From Paraburkholderia susongensis (GTDB taxonomy: Bacteria > Pseudomonadota > Gammaproteobacteria > Burkholderiales > Burkholderiaceae): a DNA stretch of 64,000 nt. The notes under the pieces were generated by a model. The model saw only the letters and a list, made by a program, of their open reading frames with translations, did no database searches and was not told the DNA's origin. The translations under genes and the position numbers were made by a program. The stretch covers positions 186,001 through 250,000 of the forward strand of contig NZ_FXAT01000002.1 in the NCBI RefSeq assembly GCF_900177725.1, in the 5' to 3' direction. The first letter of the stretch is position 1. The number at the start of each line of letters is the position of its first letter. Below, piece by piece: positions 8,597 to 17,548 of this stretch.

Positions 8597-9286
8597 ATGG
8601 CGCAATTTCATTTCGTCGAAGATTACGAAAGGTTTGTTGATAATCTTGTCAAGCAGTATCCAATAGACGAAGCAATGGCGAGAGCCGTAGGCGGAAGCTA
8701 CGATGATGTAGGCGAAATGGAATTGAATATCCTCAGGCACGCCGGACTGAAAGATGGCATGGCAGTGTTTGACCTGGGGTGCGGAAGCGGCCGGCTGGCA
8801 AGCGCACTTGGCAGGTCAGGGATGGATCTTGACTATCTCGGCACTGACATCGTACAAGCGCTGCTCGACTACGCAAAAACGAAATCTCCCGAACATTATC
8901 GATTCATCAAGCATGCAGCGCTGTCTATTCCCGCTGAAAATTCCTCAGTGGATGTTGCGTGTGCATTCAGCGTTTTTACGCACTTACTTCACCACGAAAC
9001 GTATCAGTATCTTGAGGCTATGCGGCACGCGGTAAAGCCGGGAGGTCGAGTGGTCTTTTCCTTCCTCGAGTTCGCCGACGCCGGACACTGGAGTATTTTT
9101 GAACACACGATCCATCATCAGCGGATGGATGTGCAGACTCCCTTGAACTCGTTCATTGAGCGTAGCGTTATTGACGCCTGGGCGCAGCGGATCGGGTTTC
9201 GGGTGGTCGAATATATCAACGGCAACGTTGGCATCGGCGGAGGCGCGCCGCTCGGGCAATCTACTGCCATCCTTGAACGAATCTAG
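8597..9286 (+). CDS. Class I SAM-dependent methyltransferase
   Basis: A 229-residue Rossmann-fold methyltransferase. Motif I is VFDLGCGSGRL (about residues 57-67), followed by an acidic strand YLGTDIVQ and the post-III segment VKPGGRVVFSFLEF, the pattern of the UbiE/methyltransf_25 group. The substrate cannot be predicted. The open frame extends back to 8450, but ATG 8597 has a GAGGAG-like ribosome site and begins the conserved region. Base composition is clearly lower in GC than the flanking genes, with codons such as aat, gat and gaa used freely. Directly downstream lies the 3' remnant of a phage-type integrase. Both facts point to horizontal acquisition. Confidence 0.8.
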   Translation: MAQFHFVEDYERFVDNLVKQYPIDEAMARAVGGSYDDVGEMELNILRHAGLKDGMAVFDLGCGSGRLASALGRSGMDLDYLGTDIVQALLDYAKTKSPEHYRFIKHAALSIPAENSSVDVACAFSVFTHLLHHETYQYLEAMRHAVKPGGRVVFSFLEFADAGHWSIFEHTIHHQRMDVQTPLNSFIERSVIDAWAQRIGFRVVEYINGNVGIGGGAPLGQSTAILERI

Positions 9287-9358
9287 ATCGCCTTCAGCGA
9301 TTCCAGCGTCGTCGCATACCCGACATTGAACAGCCGTTGGCGCGTTGCGAAGCACAGC

Positions 9359-9571
9359 GTTCTGTCAAATGACGTACGACACACCTGGGCAAGTTGGCAC
9401 GTTCAAGCGGGGACACCACTTAATCGGCTGATGGAATTGGGCGGGTGGGCGAAGTATGAGCACGTTCTCCGGTATGCCCATCTGGCACCGGACCACCTGG
9501 CAGAACATGCCCACATGGTCACAATCTGGGCACAACCGGAGGCGGCCGCCGTACAAACCCTTGCTGCGTAA
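9359..9571 (+). pseudogene. Tyrosine recombinase (phage-type integrase), C-terminal remnant
   Basis: Only the last ~70 residues of a tyrosine integrase survive. The translation contains [42 protein letters not shown], which match the C-terminal catalytic box with the Arg, the following His and the nucleophilic Tyr (RYAHL). The usual box-II HDLR reads NDVR here, so the first His is lost or the truncation point falls there. No N-terminal or core-binding domain precedes it; sequence before about 9359 belongs to no integrase. It is a decayed fragment, presumably left by the element that carried in the methyltransferase. Confidence 0.8.
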
Positions 9572-9630
9572 GCCTCTGCCAAGGCTTACTTTCACTAGGG
9601 GCATGCGAAACGTGGCAGGGTTGGACTGAA

Positions 9631-9636
9631 TATAAT
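9631..9636 (+). promoter_or_regulatory. Candidate -10 box for ygfZ (TATAAT)
   Basis: A perfect TATAAT lies 47 bp before the ygfZ start. The hexamer 17 bp upstream (AAACGT) is a poor -35 match, so this is a plausible but unproven sigma70 promoter. It lies downstream of the recombinase remnant, meaning ygfZ keeps a promoter despite the insertion. Confidence 0.35.
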
Positions 9637-9682
9637 GACTGTTTGCCTTAGCCAAAGTCAGAATTGACTGTTCCGGGAATCC

Positions 9683-10771
9683 ATGAACACACCGCTCGCT
9701 AATGCTTCAGACGCTTCAGACGCCCCGGGTACCGCTGCCGGTATCGCGCCCGCGGCTCCAGCCGCACCCGCCGCACTGCCGGTGCTGCCCCGTCCGCCGG
9801 CCGGCGAATTCGCGGCCGTGCTCGAACACGGCGCCTATATGCCGCTCACGCAGTTCGGCGTGATCGAGGCCACCGGCGACGATGCGGCGAGCTTCCTGCA
9901 CAGCCAGCTCACCAACGACGTCCAGCATCTCGATGCCGCCCACGCGCGCCTCACCGGCTACTGCTCGGCGAAGGGGCGGCTGCTTGCCTCGTTCCTCAGT
10001 TGGCGCAGCGGCGACGCGATCCGCCTGCTGGTGTCGAAAGACGTGCAGGCTGCGGTACAGAAGCGCCTGTCGATGTTCGTGCTGCGCGCGAAGGCCAAGC
10101 TCGCGGACGCGAGCGGCGAACTCGCCGTGGTCGGTCTCGCGGGCGACGTGCGCCGCGCGCTGTCCGGCGTGTTCGACGCGTTGCCCGACGGCGTGCACGT
10201 GCAGGTGGACGGCGCGGCGGGTTCGCTGATCCGCGTACCGGACGCGTTCGAGCGGCTGCGCTATCTGTGGATCGGGCCGAAGGCGCAGGTCGAGGCGCTG
10301 CAGCCCTCGCTCGACGACAAGCTCACGCGCGTGTCGCCGGCGGTCTGGGACTGGCTCGACATCCGCGCGGGCGAGCCGCGCATCACGCAGCCGGTCGTCG
10401 AGCAGTTTGTGCCACAAATGGTCAACTACGACGTGCTCGGCGCGGTCAATTTCCGCAAGGGCTGCTACCCGGGCCAGGAAGTGGTCGCGCGCAGCCAGTA
10501 TCGCGGCACGATCAAGCGGCGCACGTCGCTCGCCAACGTGGCCGGGGAACTGGAGGCGGTGCGGCCCGGCACGGAACTGTTCCACTCGGACGATCCGGCT
10601 CAGCCGTGCGGGATGATCGTGAACGCGGCGTCGGCGCAGGAAGGCGGCGTCGATCTGCTCGCCGAGGTCAAGCTCGCGGCGCTCGAAAGCGGTACGGTGC
10701 ACCTGGGCGCGGCCGATGGTCCCGCGCTGCGCTTCATCGCATTGCCCTACGGCTTGCCCGCTGAAGTCTGA
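9683..10771 (+). CDS. ygfZ: YgfZ-type folate-binding protein, Fe-S/tRNA-modification helper
   Basis: GcvT-like tetrahydrofolate-binding protein needed for upkeep of certain Fe-S enzymes such as MiaB. The family signature K-G-C-Y-P-G-Q-E is present at residues 259-266 (NFRKGCYPGQEVVARSQYRG). The 362-residue protein is about 35 longer than E. coli YgfZ because of an Ala/Pro-rich N-terminal stretch (residues 10-40), which is probably disordered. It is normally a divergent neighbour of mltG in Burkholderiales; here they are separated by a small insertion. A clear terminator follows. Confidence 0.92.
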   Translation: MNTPLANASDASDAPGTAAGIAPAAPAAPAALPVLPRPPAGEFAAVLEHGAYMPLTQFGVIEATGDDAASFLHSQLTNDVQHLDAAHARLTGYCSAKGRLLASFLSWRSGDAIRLLVSKDVQAAVQKRLSMFVLRAKAKLADASGELAVVGLAGDVRRALSGVFDALPDGVHVQVDGAAGSLIRVPDAFERLRYLWIGPKAQVEALQPSLDDKLTRVSPAVWDWLDIRAGEPRITQPVVEQFVPQMVNYDVLGAVNFRKGCYPGQEVVARSQYRGTIKRRTSLANVAGELEAVRPGTELFHSDDPAQPCGMIVNAASAQEGGVDLLAEVKLAALESGTVHLGAADGPALRFIALPYGLPAEV

Positions 10772-10789
10772 GCGGTCGGGCACGATACG

Positions 10790-10817
10790 AAGCGGCGCAA
10801 TCGGGCGCCGCTTTTTA
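10790..10817 (+). terminator. Rho-independent terminator after ygfZ
   Basis: Nine-base perfect stem (AAGCGGCGC / GCGCCGCTT) with a six-base loop, followed by TTTTTA on the plus strand, 18 bp after the ygfZ stop. Confidence 0.85.
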
Positions 10818-10855
10818 TTGACTGCCGCCCATGTTCTCACCGGGAGACGTCCCCG

Positions 10856-11707
10856 ATGTGCCTGATCGTTTTCGACTGGCGACCCGACGCGGTCGATGGC
10901 CCGCTCTTCACGCTCGCCGCCAACCGCGACGAATTCTTCCGCCGCGCGGCCGAACCGATCGGCTGGTGGCACGACGCGCCTGCCGTGCTGGCGGGCCGCG
11001 ATCTGGTGGGCGGCGGCACGTGGCTCGGCATGTCGCGCGATGGCCGCTTCGCCGCGCTGACCAATTACCGCGCGCCCGCCGAGATGCGCGCCGATGCGCC
11101 GACCCGCGGCACGCTCGTCAGCGACTGGCTGAGCGACACGACGCAGAACCCGAGCGGCAATCCGCACAAAACGCCGCTCGACTATCTGCGGCACGTCGCG
11201 CAAAACGGCGACCTCTACAACGGCTTCAATCTGCTCGTCGGCGACTGGACGCGCCGCGAACTCGCCTGGTACTGCAATCGCGACAGCGCCCGTCGTGGAC
11301 CCGCACTGCTCGCGCCGGGCACGCACGGCATCTCGAACGCGGTGCTCGATACCGCGTGGCCGAAGCTCGTCAGAAAGCGCACGGAACTCGGCGCGCTGCT
11401 CGCACGCGATGCGATGCCGCCGCTCGAACGTCTGATCGATCTGATGCGCGATCCGCGTCTCGCGCGCGACGACGAACTGCCGTCCACCGGCATTTCGCTC
11501 GAACGCGAACGGGTGCTGTCGGCGGCGTTTATCGAGTCGCCGGATTACGGCACGCGCAGCACGACCGCGCTGCGCGTCACCGGGTATGGCGAGGTGATCG
11601 GCGTGGCGGTCGCCGAGCGCAGCGACGACAACGGCTCACACCGCATCGTGCGGCCCGGCGACTTCGAGCGCAGCTTCGCGTTCAACGTCGAGCGGGCTAT
11701 CGCGTGA
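10856..11707 (+). CDS. NRDE (TANGO2) family protein
   Basis: A 283-residue protein starting MCLIVFDWRP with the family-naming N-R-D-E tetrad at residues 23-26 (LAANRDEFF) and the conserved GGGTWLGM and TNYR segments. Cys2 would become the N-terminal nucleophile if Met1 is removed, as in Ntn-hydrolase folds; human TANGO2 and bacterial relatives have been tied to haem handling and lipid metabolism, but no reaction is established. It appears to be transcribed alone between the ygfZ terminator and a converging esterase gene. Confidence 0.88.
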   Translation: MCLIVFDWRPDAVDGPLFTLAANRDEFFRRAAEPIGWWHDAPAVLAGRDLVGGGTWLGMSRDGRFAALTNYRAPAEMRADAPTRGTLVSDWLSDTTQNPSGNPHKTPLDYLRHVAQNGDLYNGFNLLVGDWTRRELAWYCNRDSARRGPALLAPGTHGISNAVLDTAWPKLVRKRTELGALLARDAMPPLERLIDLMRDPRLARDDELPSTGISLERERVLSAAFIESPDYGTRSTTALRVTGYGEVIGVAVAERSDDNGSHRIVRPGDFERSFAFNVERAIA

Positions 11708-11782
11708 TCGACTGATCGCTCGCCTCGACGCGCGTGCCGGCACCTTCGCGGTCCGCCGCCCGCCAGGCCAAAAGAACCGCCC

Positions 11783-12742
11783 TCACCCGACTCCAAACGC
11801 CGCGCGCAACGCCGCCGCGGCCTCCGCATGCGCGGGCGCGACCTCGGGCACGAAGCCGCCCATCTTGAAGAACTCGTGGATCATGCCCGCATAGCGTTTG
11901 AGCGTGACCGGATTGCCGAGCGCGCGCAGCTTCTGCGCGTACGCATCGCCTTCGTCGCTCAGCGGATCGTATTCGGCGGTTGCGATCCAGGCGGGCGCGA
12001 CGCCATGAAAATCGGGGGCGCCGCGCTCGCCGTCGAGCGGCGCGAAACGCCAGTCGTCGCGATCGCTGCCATCGCGCAGGTACTGCTCGAAGAACCACTG
12101 GATCGTGTCGCCAGACAGCAGGAAGCCGTCGGCGAGACGCGAATGCGAGCCGGTCTGCTGATGGCCGGTCGTGCCCGGATAAATCAGCAATTGCAGCGCG
12201 AGCGGGATGCCAGCGTCGCGAGCGAGCACCGCGCAGACCGTTGCAAGCGTTCCGCCCGCACTATCGCCGCCGACCGCGAGCCGGTCCGCGTCGATCGCGA
12301 ATTCGGCTGCGTGGGCGTGCAGCCAACTGAGCGCATCGAACGCGTCTTCCACCGCGGTGGGAAATTTGTGCTCGGGCGCGAGCCGGTAGTCGACCGACAG
12401 CACCGCGCATCGGGCGTCGCGCGCGAACATCCGGCACAGCGCGTCGTGCGTGTCGACGCTGCCCACCGTGAAGCCGCCGCCGTGGTAATAGACGAGCGCC
12501 GGCAGAGGCTCGGCCCAGCCCGGCTCGACCGGGTAATAGAGACGCGCGCGGATCGTCGCGCCGTCGCGGGTCGGCACGCGCAGATCTTCGGCCGAAAACA
12601 TCGGCGCGCTCGCGATCTCGAGGATCGGCGCGCTTTTAGCGTAAGACGCGCGCGCTGCCTGCGCGCTCATCTGGTGATACTGCGGGCGTTTTGCCCGCGC
12701 GATCATGTCGAGCACCTGCTCGATCTTCGGATTCAGCGGCAT
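11783..12742 (-). CDS. HSL-family alpha/beta-hydrolase (esterase)
   Basis: A 319-residue carboxylesterase of the hormone-sensitive-lipase type. The oxyanion-hole motif HGGG is at residues 87-90 and the nucleophile elbow GDSAGG at 159-164 (Ser161). The acid is likely the Asp of AEYDPLSDEG and the His that of GMIHEFFKMGG. Such enzymes hydrolyse short- to medium-chain esters; the natural substrate is unknown. It lies downstream of an SDR gene (84 bp) and two further lipid-type genes on the same strand, so it may belong to a small lipid-catabolic operon. Confidence 0.9.
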   Translation of the reverse strand: MPLNPKIEQVLDMIARAKRPQYHQMSAQAARASYAKSAPILEIASAPMFSAEDLRVPTRDGATIRARLYYPVEPGWAEPLPALVYYHGGGFTVGSVDTHDALCRMFARDARCAVLSVDYRLAPEHKFPTAVEDAFDALSWLHAHAAEFAIDADRLAVGGDSAGGTLATVCAVLARDAGIPLALQLLIYPGTTGHQQTGSHSRLADGFLLSGDTIQWFFEQYLRDGSDRDDWRFAPLDGERGAPDFHGVAPAWIATAEYDPLSDEGDAYAQKLRALGNPVTLKRYAGMIHEFFKMGGFVPEVAPAHAEAAAALRAAFGVG

Positions 12743-12826
12743 GGTTTCGGTAACGTGATGCGCGTTGCGCCTCGGGCGGCGCAGATGCGCCGGGAGTGAG
12801 CAGGAGCCGGCGTGCCGGCCAAGCGC

Positions 12827-13738
12827 TTACTCCGCGTTTTTCACCTCGGGCTTCAGCGACATCGGATCGGACGGCTCGCGCAACTGCTCGATATCTTCGT
12901 GACGCAGCCTCACCGTCGCCATGATGGCCGGATGCGTGATGATATAGAAACGCCGCGCGGCGATCGCCTCGAACGTGATGTCGGCGACGTCGGCGGCGGC
13001 GAGCTTGCCCGACTGCACCGCGCGCTGCAACTGCTTGCCCGCCGCGATCTGCGAGCGGGTCGGCCGGCTCGCGTTGCGCAGCTCCGCGGGACGCGAACGC
13101 TCGGCATCGGCGATGCCGGTCGGCACGAAAGCCGGACACAGCAGCGAACAACCGACCAGGCCGGCCGCGGCCGCAGCTTGAGAGCCGGTTTGAGAGCCCG
13201 CCTGCGCGAGCTTCAGGTCGTGATAGAGCGTCTCGGTCAGCGACACGACCGCATGCTTCGACGCGTTGTAGATGCCCATCGCGGGCGGCGACAACAGCCC
13301 CGCCACCGACGCAGTGTTGACGATATGCGCGGGCTCGTTCTGCGCAAGCATGATCGGCGTGAAAACACGCACGCCGTGCGCAACGCCCATCACGTTGACG
13401 CCGAACACCCACGACCAGTCGTTCGCCGAGCTTTCCCACAGGAAGCCGCCCGAGCCCACCCCCGCGTTGTTGAAGAGCAGGTGCACCTTGCCGAACGCGT
13501 CGAGCGCGGCCCGCGCGAGCGCTTCGACCTCGCCCGCGTTCGACACGTCGGCCGGCACGCCGATCGCATCGGCACCGGCAGCGCGCAATGCGTCGACGCT
13601 CCGCGCGAGTTCTTCGGCATTCACGTCCGCGAGCACGAGCTTCATGCCGAGCGCCGCCCCCTTCTGCGCGAACGCGCGGCCAAAGCCGCTGCCCGCGCCG
13701 GTGATCACCGCCACCTTGCCTGCGAATTCGAACATCAT
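12827..13738 (-). CDS. SDR-family NAD(P)-dependent oxidoreductase
   Basis: A 303-residue short-chain dehydrogenase. Cofactor motif TGAGSGFG at residues 13-20, NNAG at 90-93, and catalytic Ser144, Tyr157 and Lys161 (YNASK) are all present. The protein is longer than a minimal SDR and has a C-terminal extension after about residue 250. Asp40 after the second strand (LVLADVN) suggests NAD rather than NADP preference, an inference only. It lies 37 bp after the curcumin-reductase-like gene, same strand, so the two are probably co-transcribed. Confidence 0.9.
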   Translation of the reverse strand: MMFEFAGKVAVITGAGSGFGRAFAQKGAALGMKLVLADVNAEELARSVDALRAAGADAIGVPADVSNAGEVEALARAALDAFGKVHLLFNNAGVGSGGFLWESSANDWSWVFGVNVMGVAHGVRVFTPIMLAQNEPAHIVNTASVAGLLSPPAMGIYNASKHAVVSLTETLYHDLKLAQAGSQTGSQAAAAAGLVGCSLLCPAFVPTGIADAERSRPAELRNASRPTRSQIAAGKQLQRAVQSGKLAAADVADITFEAIAARRFYIITHPAIMATVRLRHEDIEQLREPSDPMSLKPEVKNAE

Positions 13739-13775
13739 CTGACTCCCGGATTGAGCGGCGGCGCGCCGCTTATGC

Positions 13776-14774
13776 TCAGATCAGCTTGACCAGTTGCTTG
13801 CCGAAATTGCGGCCCTTGAGCAGACCGATGAACGCCTCGGGTGCCGATTCGAGCCCTTGCGCAATGGTCTCGCGATACTGCAGCTTCTTCTGCGCGACGA
13901 GCGTGCCGAGCTGCTTGAGCGCCTCGGGCCACACGTCCATATGCTCGCTGACGATGAAGCCCTGCACGAGCAGCCGCTGCGTGAGCATCAGCGACGGATG
14001 CTTGAGCGGCAGCGGCTGGCCGTCGTATCCCGCGATGAAACCGCACAGCGCGATACGCCCGAACGCGTTCATGCGCGCGAGCGTCACGTCGAGCACTTCG
14101 CCGCCGACGTTCTCGAAGCAGCCGTCGACGCCGTCCGGCGTCGCGGCCTTCAGGTCCTTGTAGAGATTGCCGGCCTTGTAGTCGACGCAGGCGTCGAAGC
14201 CGAGCGTCTCGACCACGTAGCGGCATTTGTCCGCGCCGCCCGCGATACCGACCGCGCGCCCGCCCGCTGCCTTCGCGAGTTGACCGACCACGCTGCCCAC
14301 CGCGCCGCTCGCCGCGCTGACCACGACCGTCTCGCCCGCCTTCGGCGCGATGATGCGGTTCAGCCCATACCACGCGGTGACGCCCGGCATGCCGACCGGG
14401 CCGAGATAAGCCGACAGCGGCACGTGCGTGTCGTCGACTTTCTGCATGCCGGCGCCGTTCGAGGTGCCGTACTCCTGCCAGCCGAACATCGCGACGACTT
14501 TGTCGCCGGCCGCGAACTTCGGATTCTTCGATTCGACCACTTCGCCGACCGTGCCGCCGATCATCACTTCATCGAGCGGCTGCGGCGCCGCGTACGACTT
14601 GCTGTCGTTCATGCGCCCGCGCATGTACGGATCGAGCGACAGGAAATGGTTGCGCACGCGCACTTCACCGTCGGCGAGCGGTGCGAGCGGCGTTTCGACG
14701 AGCCTGAAGTTATCGGGCTTGACCTCGCCTTGCGGACGCGAAGCGAGCAGGAACTGCCGGTTGATCTGGGTCAT
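13776..14774 (-). CDS. Zinc-free MDR oxidoreductase, NADP-dependent alkenal/curcumin reductase type
   Basis: A 332-residue medium-chain reductase without zinc ligands. It begins MTQINRQFLLASRPQGEV, typical of the YncB/CurA leukotriene-B4-dehydrogenase-like group, and has PYMRGRM, the loop AASGAVGSVVGQLAK for NADP, and GCFENVGGEVLD. The family reduces activated double bonds in enals, enones or curcumin. The reading frame runs on upstream into the thioesterase gene, but ATG 14774 (ribosome site GGAGAC) starts the conserved N terminus. Neighbours are a hotdog thioesterase upstream and an SDR downstream. Confidence 0.9.
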   Translation of the reverse strand: MTQINRQFLLASRPQGEVKPDNFRLVETPLAPLADGEVRVRNHFLSLDPYMRGRMNDSKSYAAPQPLDEVMIGGTVGEVVESKNPKFAAGDKVVAMFGWQEYGTSNGAGMQKVDDTHVPLSAYLGPVGMPGVTAWYGLNRIIAPKAGETVVVSAASGAVGSVVGQLAKAAGGRAVGIAGGADKCRYVVETLGFDACVDYKAGNLYKDLKAATPDGVDGCFENVGGEVLDVTLARMNAFGRIALCGFIAGYDGQPLPLKHPSLMLTQRLLVQGFIVSEHMDVWPEALKQLGTLVAQKKLQYRETIAQGLESAPEAFIGLLKGRNFGKQLVKLI

Positions 14775-14857
14775 GCTGATCGTCTCCTTGAGTTGCCGAT
14801 GCCGGGGGGTTACCGGCGTGGCGGGGGTCGCGGTGCTGGCGCCGAGCGGCTGATCGA

Positions 14858-15343
14858 TCAGTCGCTCGGGCCTGGTTTCGCCGACGGGTCGCTGCGCAGA
14901 CGCTGCCGCGTCACGTCGCGGCCCACCGCGAGGCGCCGCATGTACTTGAACGTGCCGAGCGCCTTCGCGACGAAGTGGCCTTCGCTGTCGCGGATTTCGC
15001 CTTCGCAATAGGCCATCGTGGTCGAGCGGTGCAGCACGCGGCCGATCGCGCGCAGCTCGCCGCGGCCGGGCTGCATGAAGTTGACCTTCATCTCGACCGT
15101 GACGACGCCGACGCCGTCGCCCGCGAGACTGCGCGCGGCCATCGCGAGCGCAATGTCGGCGAGGGTCATCGTGACGCCGCCATGCGCGACGTCCCACGTG
15201 TTCATATGATCGTGCTGCAACGGCAGCACGACTTCGCTGACGCCGTCGGAGGCCGATAGCAGCCGCGCGCCGAGACGGTCGACGAAGGGGCTTTCGGGCA
15301 AGGAAGCGTTGTCCGTTTTCGGGGATGAGGTCGGATCGGTCAT
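14858..15343 (-). CDS. PaaI-family hotdog-fold thioesterase
   Basis: A 161-residue acyl-CoA thioesterase of the PaaI/YdiI type. The hotdog signature is visible as HMNTWDVAHGGVTMTLADIALAMAA, with His-Gly-Gly and the Asp of the active site, followed by EMKVNFMQPGRGEL. The open frame extends to 15430, but ATG 15343 (MTDPTSSPKTD) is the more natural start. The enzyme would release free acids from CoA esters during fatty- or aromatic-acid breakdown. It precedes the enal-reductase-like gene on the same strand. Confidence 0.88.
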   Translation of the reverse strand: MTDPTSSPKTDNASLPESPFVDRLGARLLSASDGVSEVVLPLQHDHMNTWDVAHGGVTMTLADIALAMAARSLAGDGVGVVTVEMKVNFMQPGRGELRAIGRVLHRSTTMAYCEGEIRDSEGHFVAKALGTFKYMRRLAVGRDVTRQRLRSDPSAKPGPSD

Positions 15344-15616
15344 GGCGGTAATCGGTGTGCGATCGGTGTGCGTATTGAGGCTGTCTGGGCCTGGGGCTTG
15401 TCTGATGCTCGTCTGGAGCTTGTCCGGCACTCGCCTCGCGTTTGTCCGGCTCCGAGCGGGCCTATGCTTGTTGAACGCTCAGGCGAAGTCCATCGAAGCG
15501 CTGCATTTTATCCCCCGCCCGCGTTCGAATCCGGCCAACCTGTCGTGACCGGGAACTTCGCCCGCTAGAATGGGCGATCAACCCGCTTTCAATCCGCTTG
15601 TTTCGAGGTGCCGGCC

Positions 15617-16171
15617 ATGTCTTCCATGTTCCGCTTTCACGCGCTGAGGTTCACGCGCCGGTCCGCACATCGGTCCACTCGTTTGTCCACGCTCGCGCGT
15701 CTCGTCATGTTCGCCGCCTTCACCGTTTTTGCCGCTCTCACGCTGCCCGGTTGCGCCGGCCTGCTCGGCGGCGATCCGCTGCGCGTCAGCGTCGCCGGTA
15801 TCGAGCCGCTGCCGAGCCAGGGACTCGAGATGCGCTTCAATCTCAAGCTGCGCGTGCAGAACCCCAACGACAGCGCGGTGAGCTTCAGCGGCGTATCGCT
15901 CGATCTCGAACTGAACGGCAAGCCGTTCGCAAGCGGCGTCAGCGACCAGGGCGGCACCGTCCCGCGCTTCGGCGAAACGCTCATCACCGTGCCGCTGACC
16001 GTGCCGGCGTTCTCCGCGGTCCGCCAGGCGTTCGCGTTCGCGGGCGCCACGCAGTCCGGGCAGATTCCGTACGTTCTGCGCGGCAAGCTCGCGGGCGGCC
16101 TGATCGGCACGACGCGTTTCGTCGATCAGGGGACGCTGAGCCTGCCGGTGCCGGGTATCGCGTCACGGTAA
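15617..16171 (+). CDS. LEA type 2 (WHy-domain) lipoprotein
   Basis: A small secreted lipoprotein: the N-terminal signal ends in the lipobox LPGC (FAALTLPGCAGLLGG), and the mature part is a single WHy/LEA14 beta-sandwich domain (RFNLKLRVQNPNDSAVSFSG, LPVPG). Water-stress LEA2 proteins protect against desiccation or act as small binding domains; no enzymatic residues are seen. ATG 15617 has a GAGGTG ribosome site; an in-frame GTG at 15608 also exists. The gene is the only plus-strand gene between two minus-strand metabolic blocks and so has its own promoter. Confidence 0.82.
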   Translation: MSSMFRFHALRFTRRSAHRSTRLSTLARLVMFAAFTVFAALTLPGCAGLLGGDPLRVSVAGIEPLPSQGLEMRFNLKLRVQNPNDSAVSFSGVSLDLELNGKPFASGVSDQGGTVPRFGETLITVPLTVPAFSAVRQAFAFAGATQSGQIPYVLRGKLAGGLIGTTRFVDQGTLSLPVPGIASR

Positions 16172-16180
16172 CGCCGCTTC

Positions 16181-17359
16181 TCAGAGCACCTCGAACAGCC
16201 CCGCCGCGCCCTGCCCACCGCCGATGCACATCGTCACCACGACGAACTTCACGCCGCGCCGCTTGCCCTCGATCAGCGCGTGACCGACGAGCCGCGCGCC
16301 CGAGACGCCATACGGGTGGCCCACCGCGATTGCGCCGCCATTCACGTTGAGGCGCTCGTGCGGAATACCGAGCGTGTCCGCGCAATAGAGCACCTGCACC
16401 GCGAACGCTTCGTTCAGCTCCCACAGGCCGATGTCCTCGACCTTGAGGCCGGCCTTCTTCAGCAGCTTCGGCACCGCGAACACCGGGCCGATGCCCATTT
16501 CGTCGGGCTCGCAACCGGCCACCGCGAAGCCGCGGAAAATGCCGAGCGGCTGCAGCCCTTCGCGTTCCGCGAGCGTCGCGTTCATCACGACGCAAGCCGA
16601 CGCGCCGTCCGAGAACTGGCTCGCGTTGCCCGCGGTGATGACGCCGCCCGGCACCGCCGTGCGAATCTTCGCGACGCCTTCGAGCGTCGTGTCGGCGCGA
16701 ATGCCTTCGTCGCCGCTGACGGTCACTTCTTTCGTGTAGAGGCGGCCGGTCGCTTTGTCGGCGACGCCGGCGAGCACCGTCATCGGCACGATTTCGTCCT
16801 TGAACCTGCCGGCTTCGAGCGCGGCCGCCGCGCGCTGCTGCGAACGCACGCCGTACTCGTCCTGACGCTCCTTCGAGATCGAGTAGCGCTTCGCGACGTT
16901 CTCCGCGGTTTGCAGCATCGGCCAGTAGATTTCCGGCTTGTGCCGGGTAAGCCACCCTTCGGCCATCATGTGGCGGTTCATCTCGTTCTGCACACACGAG
17001 ATCGACTCGACGCCGCCCGCGACGAACACATCGCCTTCACCGACGATCACGCGTTGCGCGGCGAGCGCGATCGTCTGCAGGCCCGACGAACAGAAACGGT
17101 TCACCGTCATGCCCGGCACGCTGACCGGCAGGCCGGCGCGCAGCGCGATCTGCCGCGCGATATTGCCGCCCGTCGCGCCTTCCGGATTCGCGCAGCCCAT
17201 GATGACGTCCTCGACGCGCGCCGGGTCGATTTTCGCGCGCTCGACCGCGGCCTGCGTCACGTGGCCGCCGAGCGTCGCGCCGTGCGTCATGTTGAAACCG
17301 CCGCGCCACGATTTGGCGAGCCCCGTGCGGGCGGTGGATACGATTACGGCATCAGTCAT
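16181..17359 (-). CDS. Acetyl-CoA acyltransferase (thiolase)
   Basis: A 392-residue degradative-type thiolase that cleaves 3-ketoacyl-CoA with CoA. The nucleophilic Cys90 is in [10 protein letters not shown], His348 in [16 protein letters not shown] and the general-base Cys378 in [12 protein letters not shown] 17359 is preceded by GGAG at good spacing; an upstream in-frame start (17371) is less likely. It lies downstream of the FadB-like fusion and an acyl-CoA ligase on the same strand, so the three together make a complete beta-oxidation set: activation, dehydration/oxidation and cleavage. Confidence 0.93.
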   Translation of the reverse strand: MTDAVIVSTARTGLAKSWRGGFNMTHGATLGGHVTQAAVERAKIDPARVEDVIMGCANPEGATGGNIARQIALRAGLPVSVPGMTVNRFCSSGLQTIALAAQRVIVGEGDVFVAGGVESISCVQNEMNRHMMAEGWLTRHKPEIYWPMLQTAENVAKRYSISKERQDEYGVRSQQRAAAALEAGRFKDEIVPMTVLAGVADKATGRLYTKEVTVSGDEGIRADTTLEGVAKIRTAVPGGVITAGNASQFSDGASACVVMNATLAEREGLQPLGIFRGFAVAGCEPDEMGIGPVFAVPKLLKKAGLKVEDIGLWELNEAFAVQVLYCADTLGIPHERLNVNGGAIAVGHPYGVSGARLVGHALIEGKRRGVKFVVVTMCIGGGQGAAGLFEVL

Positions 17360-17470
17360 GCATATCTCCAAGTGTCGATGGCGGCGCGCCGGCTCGATGC
17401 CGTGCGTTTCATGCGCGTGGCCGCGCCGCCTCGGTCGTTTCGTGTGAACGGGCTGTGCTTCGCTGGGTTT

Positions 17471-17535
17471 GCTCAGTCAGCCTGCTCAGTCAGCCCGCTC
17501 AGTCAGTCTGCTCAATCAGCCCACTCAACCTGCGT
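17471..17535. repeat. 13-bp tandem repeat between thiolase and fadB-like genes
   Basis: Four consecutive 13-bp units with the consensus GCTCAGTCAGCCY (17471, 17484, 17497, 17510) plus one degenerate unit to 17535. It fills most of the gap between the fadB-like stop and the thiolase start. Units differ by one or two bases, so the array is not recent but could still vary in copy number. Confidence 0.8.
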
Positions 17536-17548
17536 TGGCATGGCCCGC

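Noticed and set aside
9283..9366. Minus-strand fragment reading ...[19 protein letters not shown] then stop, possibly an IS3-type transposase tail
   Set aside because: Only about 27 codons and the similarity is from memory of a general pattern; too weak to annotate, though it would fit mobile-element debris beside the integrase remnant.
13754..13770. Hairpin AGCGGCG-GCG-CGCCGCT between two oxidoreductase genes considered as a terminator
   Set aside because: No T-run on either strand and both flanking genes are on the same strand with a short gap, so termination is unlikely.
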